DNA of 64,000 nucleotides from Thermococcus eurythermalis. Its GTDB lineage: Archaea > Methanobacteriota_B > Thermococci > Thermococcales > Thermococcaceae. The notes under the pieces are model-generated. The model searched no databases. It was not told the DNA's origin and was given only the letters and a program-made list of their open reading frames with translations. Positions 53,505 to 62,151 of the stretch are shown here, one piece after another (the first letter of the stretch is position 1; each line of letters starts with the position of its first letter). The stretch covers positions 1,054,001 through 1,118,000 of the forward strand of contig NZ_CP008887.1 in NCBI RefSeq assembly GCF_000769655.1, read 5' to 3'. Made by a program: the position numbers and the translations under genes.

Positions 53505-54110
53505 ATGGTGTATTATGAGCATGCCACAGACCCGGTTACGTTCGGGACGCTCTTTTTGGCATACTACCTCTCAATAATGGTGGCCGTACTCCTATGGTTC
53601 GCCACCTCGTACGAGTACATCAGAAAGGGTAACTACCGGCTGAAGCGGCTTGCGGGCTTTCTTGCGGTTGCTGTTGTCATAACGTCGCTTTCAGGGGCTG
53701 AACTGCTCGACGAGTACCTTTACCTCCACATGCCCTATGATGAAAAGATAACGTGCCTTTCGTCTTCCTGCATAATGTCTTCGGCCCTCATAACCGAGTA
53801 TGGCTTCAGCAGGGAAGAGTTGGAGGCTTTGGGTGTTCCCTCTTTTGGGGTCATCAACGTCTACCGTCTTGTTGATACGGGCATTTCCCACGACCTTAAA
53901 CTCCCAAAAAGGCTGAATCACATCGTCATGACGCGGCCGTGGCTGGTTCTGCCGGTGGTTGACGTCTACGTTTACGAAGTCTCGGAAGTCAACGGGACAA
54001 AGCGGATTGTGGACAAGGAGCACTACTATCTCGTGTGGCCGACGTCCCCGGGAGGGCTCCTGACTGAGAAGCTCAACTTCGAGTTCAGTGTGATGATTCA
54101 CAGCGGATAG
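53505..54110 (+). CDS. Hypothetical membrane protein
   Basis: A 201-residue protein with two predicted transmembrane segments (TFGTLFLAYYLSIMVAVLLW and LKRLAGFLAVAVVITSLSGA) at the N-terminus and a soluble, beta-rich C-terminal domain with a conserved-looking LSSSCIMSS loop and two cysteines. No family recognised. ATG 53505 is preceded by TGGTGAGTAAAAA. It stands alone between two convergent or divergent neighbours, with a T-run terminator (GTTTTTTT, about 53445-53451) ahead of it. Confidence 0.5.
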   Translation: MVYYEHATDPVTFGTLFLAYYLSIMVAVLLWFATSYEYIRKGNYRLKRLAGFLAVAVVITSLSGAELLDEYLYLHMPYDEKITCLSSSCIMSSALITEYGFSREELEALGVPSFGVINVYRLVDTGISHDLKLPKRLNHIVMTRPWLVLPVVDVYVYEVSEVNGTKRIVDKEHYYLVWPTSPGGLLTEKLNFEFSVMIHSG

Positions 54111-54186
54111 ATTTAGCGTGAAGTCCTTCCTCTAGTTTTCTCAGTTCTCGTCTTTTATTTCCGGTTTTTAAAAAGAAAAAATTGAA

Positions 54187-55383
54187 TCACCGAAGACCCC
54201 TGACAAGCTCTTCCATGACGCCGAGGAAGGTCTCGACCTCTTCGATGCTGTTGTAGACGTGGAAAGAGGCCCTGACCGTGCCGTTCACGCCCAGCTTCTT
54301 CATCACAGGCAGGGCGCAGTGGTGGCCGCTCCTAACCATGATGTTGTGCTCGTCGAGTATGGCCGCGACGTCGTGCGGGTGCAGACCGGGCACGTTAAAG
54401 CTCACAACGCCTGCGTGCTTCTTCAGGTTCCTCGGCCCGTACCACGGCACTTCTAGCTCGTCAAGGCCCTCGGTAATGCGCTTCACGAGCTTGTGCTCCT
54501 GTCTCTCGATTTTATCTATTCCAATTTTTTCGATGTACCTTATTCCCGCGGCAAGGCCTATCGCACCGCCTATGTTGGGGGTACCTGCTTCAAACCTCTC
54601 AGGAGGCTCGGTCAGCTTGTAGCCGTCGAGGTCTACGTCCTCAATCGTCCCGCCGCCTATCATGGGCGGCTCGAAGGCGTCAAAGAACTCCTCGCTGATG
54701 TAGAGGACGCCTATTCCCGTCGGCCCCATCGGCCCCTTGTGGCCCGACAGCCCTAAGAAGTCCGCGTGGAGCTTTTTCACGTCCACTTCCATGTGGCCGG
54801 CGCTCTGGGCGGCGTCAACGACGAATATCGCCCCCTCTTCCTTTGCCATCTTCCCGAGCTCTTCAACCTCGTGGATAACTCCGAGGGCGTTCGAGACGTG
54901 CTGGACCGCGACGAGCTTGGCGCCTTTAACTTTCCTTTCCGCATCACTTAAATCGAGGTTTCCCTCGTCGTCACCGTCTATGAACTCAAGCCTCAGCCCG
55001 AGCTTTTTAGCTAATCTCTGCCAGGGGAGTAAATCCGAGTGGTGCTCGTAGGGGGTCGTTACTATCTTGTCTCCCCGCTTGAAGATGCCCTCAAGGCCGA
55101 GGGCGACCAGGTTGAGGCTCTCGCTCGTGTTCTTGGTGAAGACTATTTCTTCAAACTTCGCGTTTAGGAAGTCGGCAACTACCTTTCTGCTCTCCTCGTA
55201 CTTGTGGGTCGCCATCTGGGAGAGCCTGTGAATGCCGCGATGAACGTTGGCGCGGTACTTGAGGTAGTACTCGTCCATCGCCTCTATAACCGGCTTCGGC
55301 GTGAGCGAAGTGGCCGTGTTGTCGAAATAAATCACCTCGCTCGTCAGCGGGATATCCTTTCTTACGTCTTCAGGAATCCTCAT
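54187..55383 (-). CDS. SufS-like cysteine desulfurase
   Basis: PLP enzyme that takes sulfur from cysteine to form a persulfide for Fe-S cluster and thio-cofactor synthesis. The 398-residue class V aminotransferase has VIYFDNTATSLTPKPV at the N-terminus, PLP lysine in FLGLSGHKGPMGPTGIG (about residue 225), and the persulfide cysteine in MVRSGHHCALPVMKKLG (about 358). Start ATG 55383 overlaps the stop of the preceding small gene (ATGA), which excludes the much longer upstream open frame. Fe-S clusters needed by the nearby hydrogenase-maturation and formate dehydrogenase proteins are a plausible use. Confidence 0.9.
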   Translation of the reverse strand: MRIPEDVRKDIPLTSEVIYFDNTATSLTPKPVIEAMDEYYLKYRANVHRGIHRLSQMATHKYEESRKVVADFLNAKFEEIVFTKNTSESLNLVALGLEGIFKRGDKIVTTPYEHHSDLLPWQRLAKKLGLRLEFIDGDDEGNLDLSDAERKVKGAKLVAVQHVSNALGVIHEVEELGKMAKEEGAIFVVDAAQSAGHMEVDVKKLHADFLGLSGHKGPMGPTGIGVLYISEEFFDAFEPPMIGGGTIEDVDLDGYKLTEPPERFEAGTPNIGGAIGLAAGIRYIEKIGIDKIERQEHKLVKRITEGLDELEVPWYGPRNLKKHAGVVSFNVPGLHPHDVAAILDEHNIMVRSGHHCALPVMKKLGVNGTVRASFHVYNSIEEVETFLGVMEELVRGLR

Positions 55384-55673
55384 GAGACCACCTCCAGAAC
55401 TCCGGCGCAGTCGTAAATTATCCTGGCCAGTTCTTCCCCCTTCTTCGCGTCCTCCAGAAGCTTGATGATTATCTTCCCGCTCGGATAAACGCTTACCTCG
55501 TAGCCGTCCATCTCGGCGATGAGCATCATGTTCGGGAGAAGTTTCTTTACGGTGTAGCCTTTCTCCTTTAGACACTGTGCAGTCTTCGTTAGGTCGAGCT
55601 GTATCTTCTTCTCCCACGAATAGGCCCCTATAACGACGCCCTTCATCGTGACGCAGGGTTTTGAGATAATCAT
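55380..55673 (-). CDS. Small protein with TBP-fold-like half, coupled to cysteine desulfurase
   Basis: A 97-residue protein. The stretch EKGYTVKKLLPNMMLIAEMD and YEVSVYPSGKIIIKLLEDAK resembles one repeat of the TATA-binding-protein fold (strand, SxGK-like turn, strand, helix) but lacks the second repeat. ATG 55673 follows GGTGGTGA; an alternative start is ATG 55646. Two cysteines (KPCVT and QCLKEK; YDCAG) may bind metal or sulfur. The ATGA overlap with the desulfurase gene suggests a partner, perhaps a sulfur acceptor or regulator. Confidence 0.5.
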   Translation of the reverse strand: MIISKPCVTMKGVVIGAYSWEKKIQLDLTKTAQCLKEKGYTVKKLLPNMMLIAEMDGYEVSVYPSGKIIIKLLEDAKKGEELARIIYDCAGVLEVVS

Positions 55674-55797
55674 ACTTCACCACCGGCCTTATCTTTGCAA
55701 GAGAACTTTATACCGCTTTCCTGAACCAGAGGTTAGAAACAAGAATGAACCAAAGCCCTTATAAGTCGTGCTACTTTTTTGCCAAATGGTGATACCA

Positions 55798-56532
55798 ATG
55801 AAGGTTCTCGTAAGCGGTAAGGGCGGCTGCGGGAAGAGCACGATAAGCGCTATGCTCGGCAAGTACCTCGCAGGTAAAGGCTACCGCGTTCTTATCATAG
55901 ACGCCGACGAGTCCAACCCTGGCCTCTACAGGATGCTTGGTCTTCCGAAAGTGAAAACTTTGGCCGAGCACCTCGGCGGGAAGAAGAGGGCCAAAATCCT
56001 CATGGCGGCGGAAGGAAAAGGTGAGCTCGATGAAGAGCTCTTCAACTGGACGCTTGACGATATCCCCGGGGAGATTCTGGCCAAAAAAAGAAACCTCGCC
56101 GTCCTGACCATCGGGAAGATTGAAGAGGCCGAGGAAGGCTGTGCCTGCCCCTATGGATTCCTGGCGAGAAAGCTCCTCGAAGGCATAACGCTGAAAGACG
56201 GCGAAATCATCATAGTTGACACCGAGGCGGGCATAGAACACTTCGGCAGGGGCATTGATAAGTACGTTGACGTTGTCATTGATGTTGCAGAGCCCTCCGC
56301 TGAGTCTATAGAGCTCTCAAAGAAGATAGCCACTCTGAGCGAGAGCCTTGGATTGAAGCACATTTTGGTTCTCAACAAAGCCCTGCCCGGCGTCGAGGAG
56401 GAGCTTCCGGTCAAGCCCGATGTTGTCATACCCTTCGACCAGAACTTCATACTCGGGAGCCTGAAGGGCAGGGAGATTGAGCCGATACCGCAGATAGAAG
56501 AGCTGTGGAAAAAAGTGGAGAGCTCCCCTTAA
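55798..56532 (+). CDS. CooC/MinD-type ATPase, probable nickel-insertion factor
   Basis: A 244-residue deviant-Walker-A ATPase: MKVLVSGKGGCGKSTISAML (P-loop with the two Lys), RVLIIDADESNPG, and IIIVDTEAGIEHFGRG. The cysteine pair in EAEEGCACPYGF matches the CxC that binds Ni(II) at the dimer interface of CooC. CooC loads nickel into CO dehydrogenase; next to hydrogenase maturation genes it may serve [NiFe] centres, and Thermococcus is known to use a MinD-type HypB with HypA. ATG 55798 follows GGTGATACCA. It converges on hypE, the coding ends overlapping by four bases. Confidence 0.85.
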   Translation: MKVLVSGKGGCGKSTISAMLGKYLAGKGYRVLIIDADESNPGLYRMLGLPKVKTLAEHLGGKKRAKILMAAEGKGELDEELFNWTLDDIPGEILAKKRNLAVLTIGKIEEAEEGCACPYGFLARKLLEGITLKDGEIIIVDTEAGIEHFGRGIDKYVDVVIDVAEPSAESIELSKKIATLSESLGLKHILVLNKALPGVEEELPVKPDVVIPFDQNFILGSLKGREIEPIPQIEELWKKVESSP

Positions 56533-57545
56533 CATATCCTCGGCACGGGGTCTCCGGCGGGGGGCTCCATGAAGCGCTTTCCGCCGATTCCAGTCTCTAA
56601 GAGAACTTTCCCCCTGTATTCTTCTATTACCTCCCCTATTATCGCCGCGTCCTTGCCCCTCTTCGTTTTCCTCATTGCTTCAAGTGCCTCTTCCGCATAC
56701 TCCTTGGCAACAACCATGACGACCTTGCCCTCGTTCGCAACATCGTAGGGACTGATTCCCAGCATCTCGCTCGCGGCCTTCACCTCTGGCTTCACGGGTA
56801 TATCTGCTTCCCTCACGAGGATTCCGACGTTGCTCTTTCTCGCTATCTCGTTGAGAGCGTTGCTCAACCCTGCCCTGGTTGGGTCTTTCATAGCGTGGAT
56901 GTTCTCCCAGCCGATGGCCTTTGCAACTGCCTCAACGACCTCCCATATGGGAGCTACGTCGCTCTTCAGCTCGGTTTCGAAGGCTATGCCCTCCCTGTGG
57001 CTCATCAGCGCTATCCCGTGGTCGCCTATCGTCCCGCTGACCAGAACAACGTCGCCGACCTTCGCTCCAGCGTCGCTTATCGGCCTCTCCGCGATTCCAA
57101 CCCCTGCGGTAATCACGAACATCTCTATGGGGTCTTCGACCACCTTGGTGTCGCCCGTGACTATTGGAACGGGAACTTCTTTGGCGGTTTCGTCCATCGA
57201 GCGGAGAACCTTCTCAAGGACTTCCATGTCGAGGCCTTCCCCGATAATCATCGAGTTTGCTAAGGCTAAAGGCTTCGCGCCCATCACCGCCAAATCGTTC
57301 ACCGTCCCGCTAACCGCGAGCCTTCCTATGTCTCCACCCGGGAAGAAGAGCGGTTTGACCGTGTGGCCGTCTATTGTAAACACAAGGTGCTTGTCTCCAA
57401 ATGGTATCGTCGCCCCGTCGTCGAGCGCGTCCAGCCCTATTCCACCCGCGCTCTTCAGGGTCAGAGTTTTCAATATAACGTCCCTGAGGAGTTCCTCCAT
57501 TATTTCTCCGCCGGCCCCGTGTTCGAGCTTTATCTTTTCGCTCAT
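56529..57545 (-). CDS. hypE: Hydrogenase maturation protein HypE
   Basis: Converts the C-terminal thiocarboxamide to thiocyanate during synthesis of the CN ligand of [NiFe] hydrogenases. The 338-residue AIR-synthase-fold protein begins with KLEHGAGGEIMEELLRD, has FTIDGHTVKPLFFPGGDIG and ends GDPVPRIC, the required C-terminal cysteine. ATG 57545 follows GGAGGGTTGAAA and lies two bases past the HEPN gene stop, so hypE is translationally linked to the MNT/HEPN pair instead of to hypF. Assignment is secure. Confidence 0.95.
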   Translation of the reverse strand: MSEKIKLEHGAGGEIMEELLRDVILKTLTLKSAGGIGLDALDDGATIPFGDKHLVFTIDGHTVKPLFFPGGDIGRLAVSGTVNDLAVMGAKPLALANSMIIGEGLDMEVLEKVLRSMDETAKEVPVPIVTGDTKVVEDPIEMFVITAGVGIAERPISDAGAKVGDVVLVSGTIGDHGIALMSHREGIAFETELKSDVAPIWEVVEAVAKAIGWENIHAMKDPTRAGLSNALNEIARKSNVGILVREADIPVKPEVKAASEMLGISPYDVANEGKVVMVVAKEYAEEALEAMRKTKRGKDAAIIGEVIEEYRGKVLLETGIGGKRFMEPPAGDPVPRIC

Positions 57546-57547
57546 TT

Positions 57548-57940
57548 TCAACCCTCCAGAAAGCCTTTCGAAGTTAGATAGCGCCTCGTAAATTCGAGGA
57601 ATTCTTCGGCACGCCTTATGTTTTCGCGCGCCTCCTCCTCGGTGATGTCCACAACAAAGGAGTAATCGGCGGTCTGTCTGAGATTAAATGCGGTTCTTAG
57701 GTAAGTGAAAAACTTGTGGGGGATCTCTCCCGTCTTGACGAAATCTCTGCCCAGAAGTGCTATGACCGCAGAATGCTTCGAAACGCGTATGTTTTTGGTC
57801 ATAAGAATTGCCTCGGCGCAGTAAAACATAGAGTAGTACGCTCTTGAAAGTGCAAAGGCGTAGAAACCGTTTTCAAACAGTGTCCTGGCGGCCTCGATGC
57901 TCTTCCTGGCTTTCCTTAGTATCTCCGCGTACTCCCTCAT
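57548..57940 (-). CDS. HEPN-domain protein of an MNT/HEPN pair
   Basis: A 130-residue helical protein. The HEPN family stretch FYAFALSRAYYSMFYCAEAI near residue 30 and the RQTADYSF segment are typical; the R-X4-6-H catalytic motif of RNase-type HEPN toxins is not evident, so this may be a nucleotide-binding or substrate-binding partner. Start ATG 57940 overlaps the MNT stop by four bases. The MNT/HEPN pair is inserted between hypF and hypE. Confidence 0.85.
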   Translation of the reverse strand: MREYAEILRKARKSIEAARTLFENGFYAFALSRAYYSMFYCAEAILMTKNIRVSKHSAVIALLGRDFVKTGEIPHKFFTYLRTAFNLRQTADYSFVVDITEEEARENIRRAEEFLEFTRRYLTSKGFLEG

Positions 57941-58266
57941 ATCTTGATGCCCTCCGTGTGAACCGTTTGAATTAGCGGATCGTGCTCCATTTTCGCGTTT
58001 GTGGGATAGACAATAACCGAAATAACAAGCCCCCTGTCAAGGAGATACTTTTCAGTAACCTCGCTGAGCCTGTCGTATTCGTCGAGCGTCAACCTCCTCT
58101 TGACTATGATGAGGACGTCAACGTCGCTGTCTTCCCTCGCCTCTCCCCTAGCGTAGGAGCCGAAGAGTATGACCTCCACTAAGTCATCGCCGAGTATTTC
58201 TTTGGCTTTTTCCTTAACCTCCCGAAGGATATTAAGGAGTTCCTCTCGTGGTATCGTGGCCACCAC
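57937..58266 (-). CDS. MNT-type minimal nucleotidyltransferase
   Basis: A 109-residue protein with the polymerase-beta nucleotidyltransferase signature FGSYARGEAREDSDVDVLIIV (GS, then the DxD pair at about residues 45-47). MNT proteins pair with HEPN proteins; characterised MntA antitoxins add AMP groups to the HEPN toxin. Possible starts GTG 58266 and GTG 58263 follow AGGGGGGAG. It starts 41 bp after the hypF stop in the same direction. Confidence 0.88.
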   Translation of the reverse strand: MVATIPREELLNILREVKEKAKEILGDDLVEVILFGSYARGEAREDSDVDVLIIVKRRLTLDEYDRLSEVTEKYLLDRGLVISVIVYPTNAKMEHDPLIQTVHTEGIKI

Positions 58267-58306
58267 TCTCCCCCCTACGGCTTTCTGCGTTTCACCACTT
58301 AAACCT

Positions 58307-60625
58307 TCACAGCATCAGGTCTTCCTTCGTAAGGTAGCCCTCTAGGTAGAGGCCACCCAGGAATGCTTGGCCAACGTTTATCCCGTTGTCCCCCCTCGGG
58401 ACTTCGGTTGTGACGTGGAACCTAAGGCCCGACGCCTCCACAGCCTTCCTCACCGTCTTGACGATGAGCTCGTTGTAGGCAACGCCGCCGCTCATGGTGA
58501 CATCTTTCACGCCGAACTCCCTTGCCTTCTCAATCGCGACCTCTGCGAAGGCCCTCGCAAGGGCGAGGTGGGCGGAATAGGCTATGTCGGCGGGCGGAGC
58601 TTTCTCAAGAACGCCGAGAATCTGTGCAAAGAGCTCTTCAACTTTTATCAGCTCTCCCTCAACTGGAACCTCGAACTTGAGGTCGTTCTTGCCCTTCATG
58701 GCAAAGCTCTCAAGCTTCATCGCAGGCTCTCCCTCGTAGTGCCTCCTGTAGGCGACGTTTAGCAGGACTGCCAGGGCGTCGAGAACCCTTCCAGTCGAGG
58801 AGGCATAGCTCGTGTTGATGCCCTTCGCCAGCTGGGTCAGTACGACGTTGAACTCAACCTTTCCGTAGCGGAGGCTCTCGATGGCCTTTGGACAGCACTT
58901 GGTTATGATTCCCTCCAGCTCCTCAACGCTGTATATATTGCTCAGAATTCCCATTAAAGCCCTGAGCGGGTAGTAGCTCGCCAAATCTCCGCCGGGGAGC
59001 GGGTAGTAGTCTATGTGGGTCAGCCTTTCAACGTCCTCATAACCGAGGTAGAGAACCTCACCGCCCCACGTGTTCCCGTCGGTTCCATAGCCGACTCCGT
59101 CCACAGCGATTCCAACGGCGCTCTCAAGGTTCTTCTCGGCTAAAACGCTCGCTATGTGGGCGTAGTGGTGCTGAACTTGGAGCAGCTCCACGTCGAGCTC
59201 GTTCGCCAGCTCCATGGCGAGCTTCGTGGTGTTGTAGCTTGGGTGGAGATCGGCTATGATTAAATCGAAGTCCTTCACGCGAAGGATTTTCCTGAAGTGC
59301 TCTATTGCTTCCCTCATGAACTCAAGAACCTCGACCTTCCCCGTGTTGCCGATGTACTGGCTTGGGTATACCTTCCCGTTCTTGGCCACTCCGAAGGCAT
59401 TCATCAGCTCGGCCCCAACCGCCAGGCCACGGTAGTTGAAGGGAATCTCTATCGGGAGCGGGACGAAACCGCGGGAGCGCCTTATAACGGCCCTCTTTCC
59501 GTCTACAAACCGGATCACGCTGTCATCTGCTCTGTTGAGTATCTTCCTGTTGTGCAGGAGAAGGTAATCTGCCATCTCTTTCAGCTCCTCGAATGCCCTA
59601 TCGTTGTCCTTGACCATGGGCATTCCTGGATAGTTTGCCGAGGTCATCACGTAGACCTTCGTTTTGCTCCAGTGAAAGAGGATGTAGTGGGTTCCCGCAT
59701 AGGGGAGCATGACACCGATGGTATGCAGACCGGGCGCAAGGTTCTCTGGGAGGGGGAAGGGCTCCCTCTTGCGGAGCGTTATGATTGGCCTCCTGTAGCT
59801 CGTCAGCTCCTCTTCCTCCTCTTTGCTCAGGTAGGCGAAGGTTTTGACTGTTTCAAGGGAGTCCGCCATTATCGCGAAGGGCTTCTGCGGCCTGAAAGTT
59901 CTCCTCCTGAGTTCTGCAACGGCCTCCTCGTTGGTGGCATCACAGGCGAGGTGGATTCCACCTATTCCTTTGATTGCCACGATGTAGCCCTTGTCTATCA
60001 GCTCCGCCGCCTTCCTGAGTGGGTCTCCGGTTATCTCCTCGCCGTCGTTTGTGTAAAGGCGGTAGGTCGGCCCGCAGACTGGACAGCAGACGGGCTCGGC
60101 GTGGTAGCGCCTGTTGAGCGGGTCTCTGTACTCGCTCTCGCAGTAGTCGCACATCGGGAACTCACGCATGGTCGTGTTCTCGCGGTCGTAGGGTAAATCC
60201 TCGATGATTGTAAACCTGGGTCCGCAGTTGGTGCAGACGATGAAGGGGTACATATAGCGCTTGTTCGTCGGGTCGAAGAGCTCTCTTAAACAGTCTTCAC
60301 ATATCGCTATGTCCGGCGGGATTATCGAGTCCCCGCCGCTTCCGCCCTTCGAGCTCTTCTCGATGTAGAAGCGGTCAAAGCCCTGTGGTAGTATCTCCTT
60401 TCGCTCAATCTTCTCAATTCTCGCAAGGGGGGGCTTTTTGCGGTATATGTCACGGATAAAAGCCTCTATATCCCCTTCCCTTCCCTCGACTACTATCTCA
60501 ACTCCGGCGTCGCTGAGGTTCTTGACGTAGCCCCTGAGGTTGTGTTCGTGAGCTATTCTATAGATGAACGGCCTGAACCCGACGGCCTGGACGATGCCTT
60601 GAACGTGAATGCGGTAAGCCTTCAT
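58307..60625 (-). CDS. hypF: Carbamoyltransferase HypF
   Basis: Makes the carbamoyl group for CN ligands from carbamoyl phosphate and ATP. The 772-residue protein has an acylphosphatase domain at the N-terminus (GIVQAVGFRPFIYR), two tandem zinc fingers (CEDCLRELF, CTNCGPRF, CDYCESEY, CCPVCGPTY), a YrdC-like domain, and a C-terminal Kae1-like carbamoyltransferase domain (VQHHYAHIASVLAEK). ATG 60625 follows GGTGGAAGCT, about 33 bases after TATA (CCTATAAAG, 60658-60666). The in-frame extension upstream is rejected for lack of a ribosome site. Confidence 0.95.
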   Translation of the reverse strand: MKAYRIHVQGIVQAVGFRPFIYRIAHEHNLRGYVKNLSDAGVEIVVEGREGDIEAFIRDIYRKKPPLARIEKIERKEILPQGFDRFYIEKSSKGGSGGDSIIPPDIAICEDCLRELFDPTNKRYMYPFIVCTNCGPRFTIIEDLPYDRENTTMREFPMCDYCESEYRDPLNRRYHAEPVCCPVCGPTYRLYTNDGEEITGDPLRKAAELIDKGYIVAIKGIGGIHLACDATNEEAVAELRRRTFRPQKPFAIMADSLETVKTFAYLSKEEEEELTSYRRPIITLRKREPFPLPENLAPGLHTIGVMLPYAGTHYILFHWSKTKVYVMTSANYPGMPMVKDNDRAFEELKEMADYLLLHNRKILNRADDSVIRFVDGKRAVIRRSRGFVPLPIEIPFNYRGLAVGAELMNAFGVAKNGKVYPSQYIGNTGKVEVLEFMREAIEHFRKILRVKDFDLIIADLHPSYNTTKLAMELANELDVELLQVQHHYAHIASVLAEKNLESAVGIAVDGVGYGTDGNTWGGEVLYLGYEDVERLTHIDYYPLPGGDLASYYPLRALMGILSNIYSVEELEGIITKCCPKAIESLRYGKVEFNVVLTQLAKGINTSYASSTGRVLDALAVLLNVAYRRHYEGEPAMKLESFAMKGKNDLKFEVPVEGELIKVEELFAQILGVLEKAPPADIAYSAHLALARAFAEVAIEKAREFGVKDVTMSGGVAYNELIVKTVRKAVEASGLRFHVTTEVPRGDNGINVGQAFLGGLYLEGYLTKEDLML

Positions 60626-60716
60626 AGCTTCCACCGCTTTCCTTTTGCATTTGGAACCTTTATAGGTTTTCAAAACCAAAAGTTGAAAACGAGAGGGGAG
60701 TTTTGAACCTTTGGTG

Positions 60717-61844
60717 TTAGAACAACGCCCCGTACTTGTAGAATATGTGGCATGTCCCCTCGTACGACACCATGCACGGGCCGACGGGGCTCCTCGGCGT
60801 GCATGTCTTTCCGAAGTGAGGGCAGTCGGTTGGCATTGCCAGACCCCTCAGCACGGCACCGCAGAGACAGCCTTTCTCAAGGTCGGGCAGGTTCTTGGGA
60901 ACCTCGACGTGGTAGAAGTTCTGGATTTCGAGCTCCTCCCACTCCTTTCTTACCTCCAGCCCTGTCCTTGGAAGAATTCCAAGGGCACGCCACTTTGCGT
61001 CTTTGACCTCAAAGAACTTCTCAATCAGCCGCTGGGCGACGACGTTCCCCTCGTATTTGACGGCGCGCTTGTATTCGTTGACGACCCTCGCATCGCCCTC
61101 CTTGTACATTCTTATCAGGAGCAGGATTGCTAGAAGAACATCGTTTGGCTCGAAGCCGGCTATGACCTGCGGAATCCCGTATTTCTCGCTCAGGAACTCC
61201 CAGCCCCTGACGCCTATTATCGTCGAGACGTGGCCCGCATCTATAAGCGCGTCTATCCTGCTCTTCTGCTTTATGAGGACCTCTATTCCCTGGGGCGTGA
61301 GCCGATGCACGGAATAAATCTTGAAGTTCTCAAGGCCCTCGTTGACGACGGCGTTGAGCATTCCCGCCGTTGGGGCGGTTGTCGTTTCGAAGCCAGGGCT
61401 GAAGTGGACCACGGTTTTCTCCGGGTTCTCCTTGGCCATCTTATAGGCGTCGTAGATTGAGTAAACGACCCTAACGTCGTAGCCCTCGCTCTTCAAGTCG
61501 GCAAAGCTTCCCATTGGAGTGGGGATTTTGTACATGTCACCGAAGGTCGTGAGAATTATTTCTTCCCCCTCCTCGCGGGCCTTTTTCATAATCAGCTGCA
61601 TCGCCACGATGTCTTCAACCGGCGTTATGCAGACCGGACAGCCGGGTCCGCTGACTACTTTAACGTTCTCGGGCAAAAGAGAGCGGATTCCTGAGCGGGT
61701 AATCGTGTCCTCGTGGGTCCCGCATACGTGCATTATTCTTATCTCGCCGTCGAGGGTTTTTGCCTCTTCTTTAATCTTCTCCACGAGCTTTTGGGCTATT
61801 CCCCTGTCTCTGTAAGGAGCCACAACTGATTCAACGCCTTCCAT
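60717..61844 (-). CDS. hypD: Hydrogenase maturation protein HypD
   Basis: Iron-sulfur scaffold that holds the Fe(CN)2CO unit with HypC. The 375-residue protein contains the signature MHVCGTHEDTITRSG, VSGPGCPVCITPVED and FSPGFETTTAP, with C-terminal cysteines (KGCLCGAVLRG, DCPHFGKTCTPRSPVGPC) for the 4Fe-4S cluster. ATG 61844 lies one base after the hypC stop, with GGGTGAT as ribosome site inside the hypC end. Operon order hypC-hypD, then hypF with its own promoter. Confidence 0.95.
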   Translation of the reverse strand: MEGVESVVAPYRDRGIAQKLVEKIKEEAKTLDGEIRIMHVCGTHEDTITRSGIRSLLPENVKVVSGPGCPVCITPVEDIVAMQLIMKKAREEGEEIILTTFGDMYKIPTPMGSFADLKSEGYDVRVVYSIYDAYKMAKENPEKTVVHFSPGFETTTAPTAGMLNAVVNEGLENFKIYSVHRLTPQGIEVLIKQKSRIDALIDAGHVSTIIGVRGWEFLSEKYGIPQVIAGFEPNDVLLAILLLIRMYKEGDARVVNEYKRAVKYEGNVVAQRLIEKFFEVKDAKWRALGILPRTGLEVRKEWEELEIQNFYHVEVPKNLPDLEKGCLCGAVLRGLAMPTDCPHFGKTCTPRSPVGPCMVSYEGTCHIFYKYGALF

Positions 61845-61845
61845 C

Positions 61846-62106
61846 TCAATCACCCGGGTAGTAGTAGCCTCCAAGTGCGTTTTCCTCGGCTTTGAAGACC
61901 TCCTCCCAGGCACTCAGTATCTCTCTGGCCGTTTGCTCGTCTACTCTCTCTATTATGAATCCGGTATGAATTAGCACGTACTCGCCGGGCTTGACGTCGG
62001 GCATCAGATCAATCCTCGCCTCCCTCTTAACTCCTCCGAAGTCAACCCAAGCGGTTCCCTTCTCCCTATCAACTTCCAAAACCTTCGCGATGGTTGCTAA
62101 ACACAT
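61846..62106 (-). CDS. hypC: Hydrogenase maturation chaperone HypC
   Basis: An 86-residue OB-fold chaperone that binds HypD and the precursor of the hydrogenase large subunit. The start is fixed at ATG 62106 because HypC must begin Met-Cys (MCLATIAKVLEV) and GGTGAAGCTC precedes it; ATG 62115 would put four residues before the essential Cys2. Core strands FGGVKREARIDLMPDVKPGE and VLIHTGFIIERVDEQ are typical. First gene of the hypC-hypD operon. Confidence 0.95.
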   Translation of the reverse strand: MCLATIAKVLEVDREKGTAWVDFGGVKREARIDLMPDVKPGEYVLIHTGFIIERVDEQTAREILSAWEEVFKAEENALGGYYYPGD

Positions 62107-62151
62107 GAGCTTCACCTACCTTGGGTTCTCAAGAGGGGCTATTTAGCTTTT

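Noticed and set aside
54187-55683. Long reading of the cysteine desulfurase with 100 extra N-terminal residues
   Set aside because: The extension is out of frame with a real upstream gene, is unlike any domain, and ATG 55383 overlaps that gene's stop as in a normal operon.
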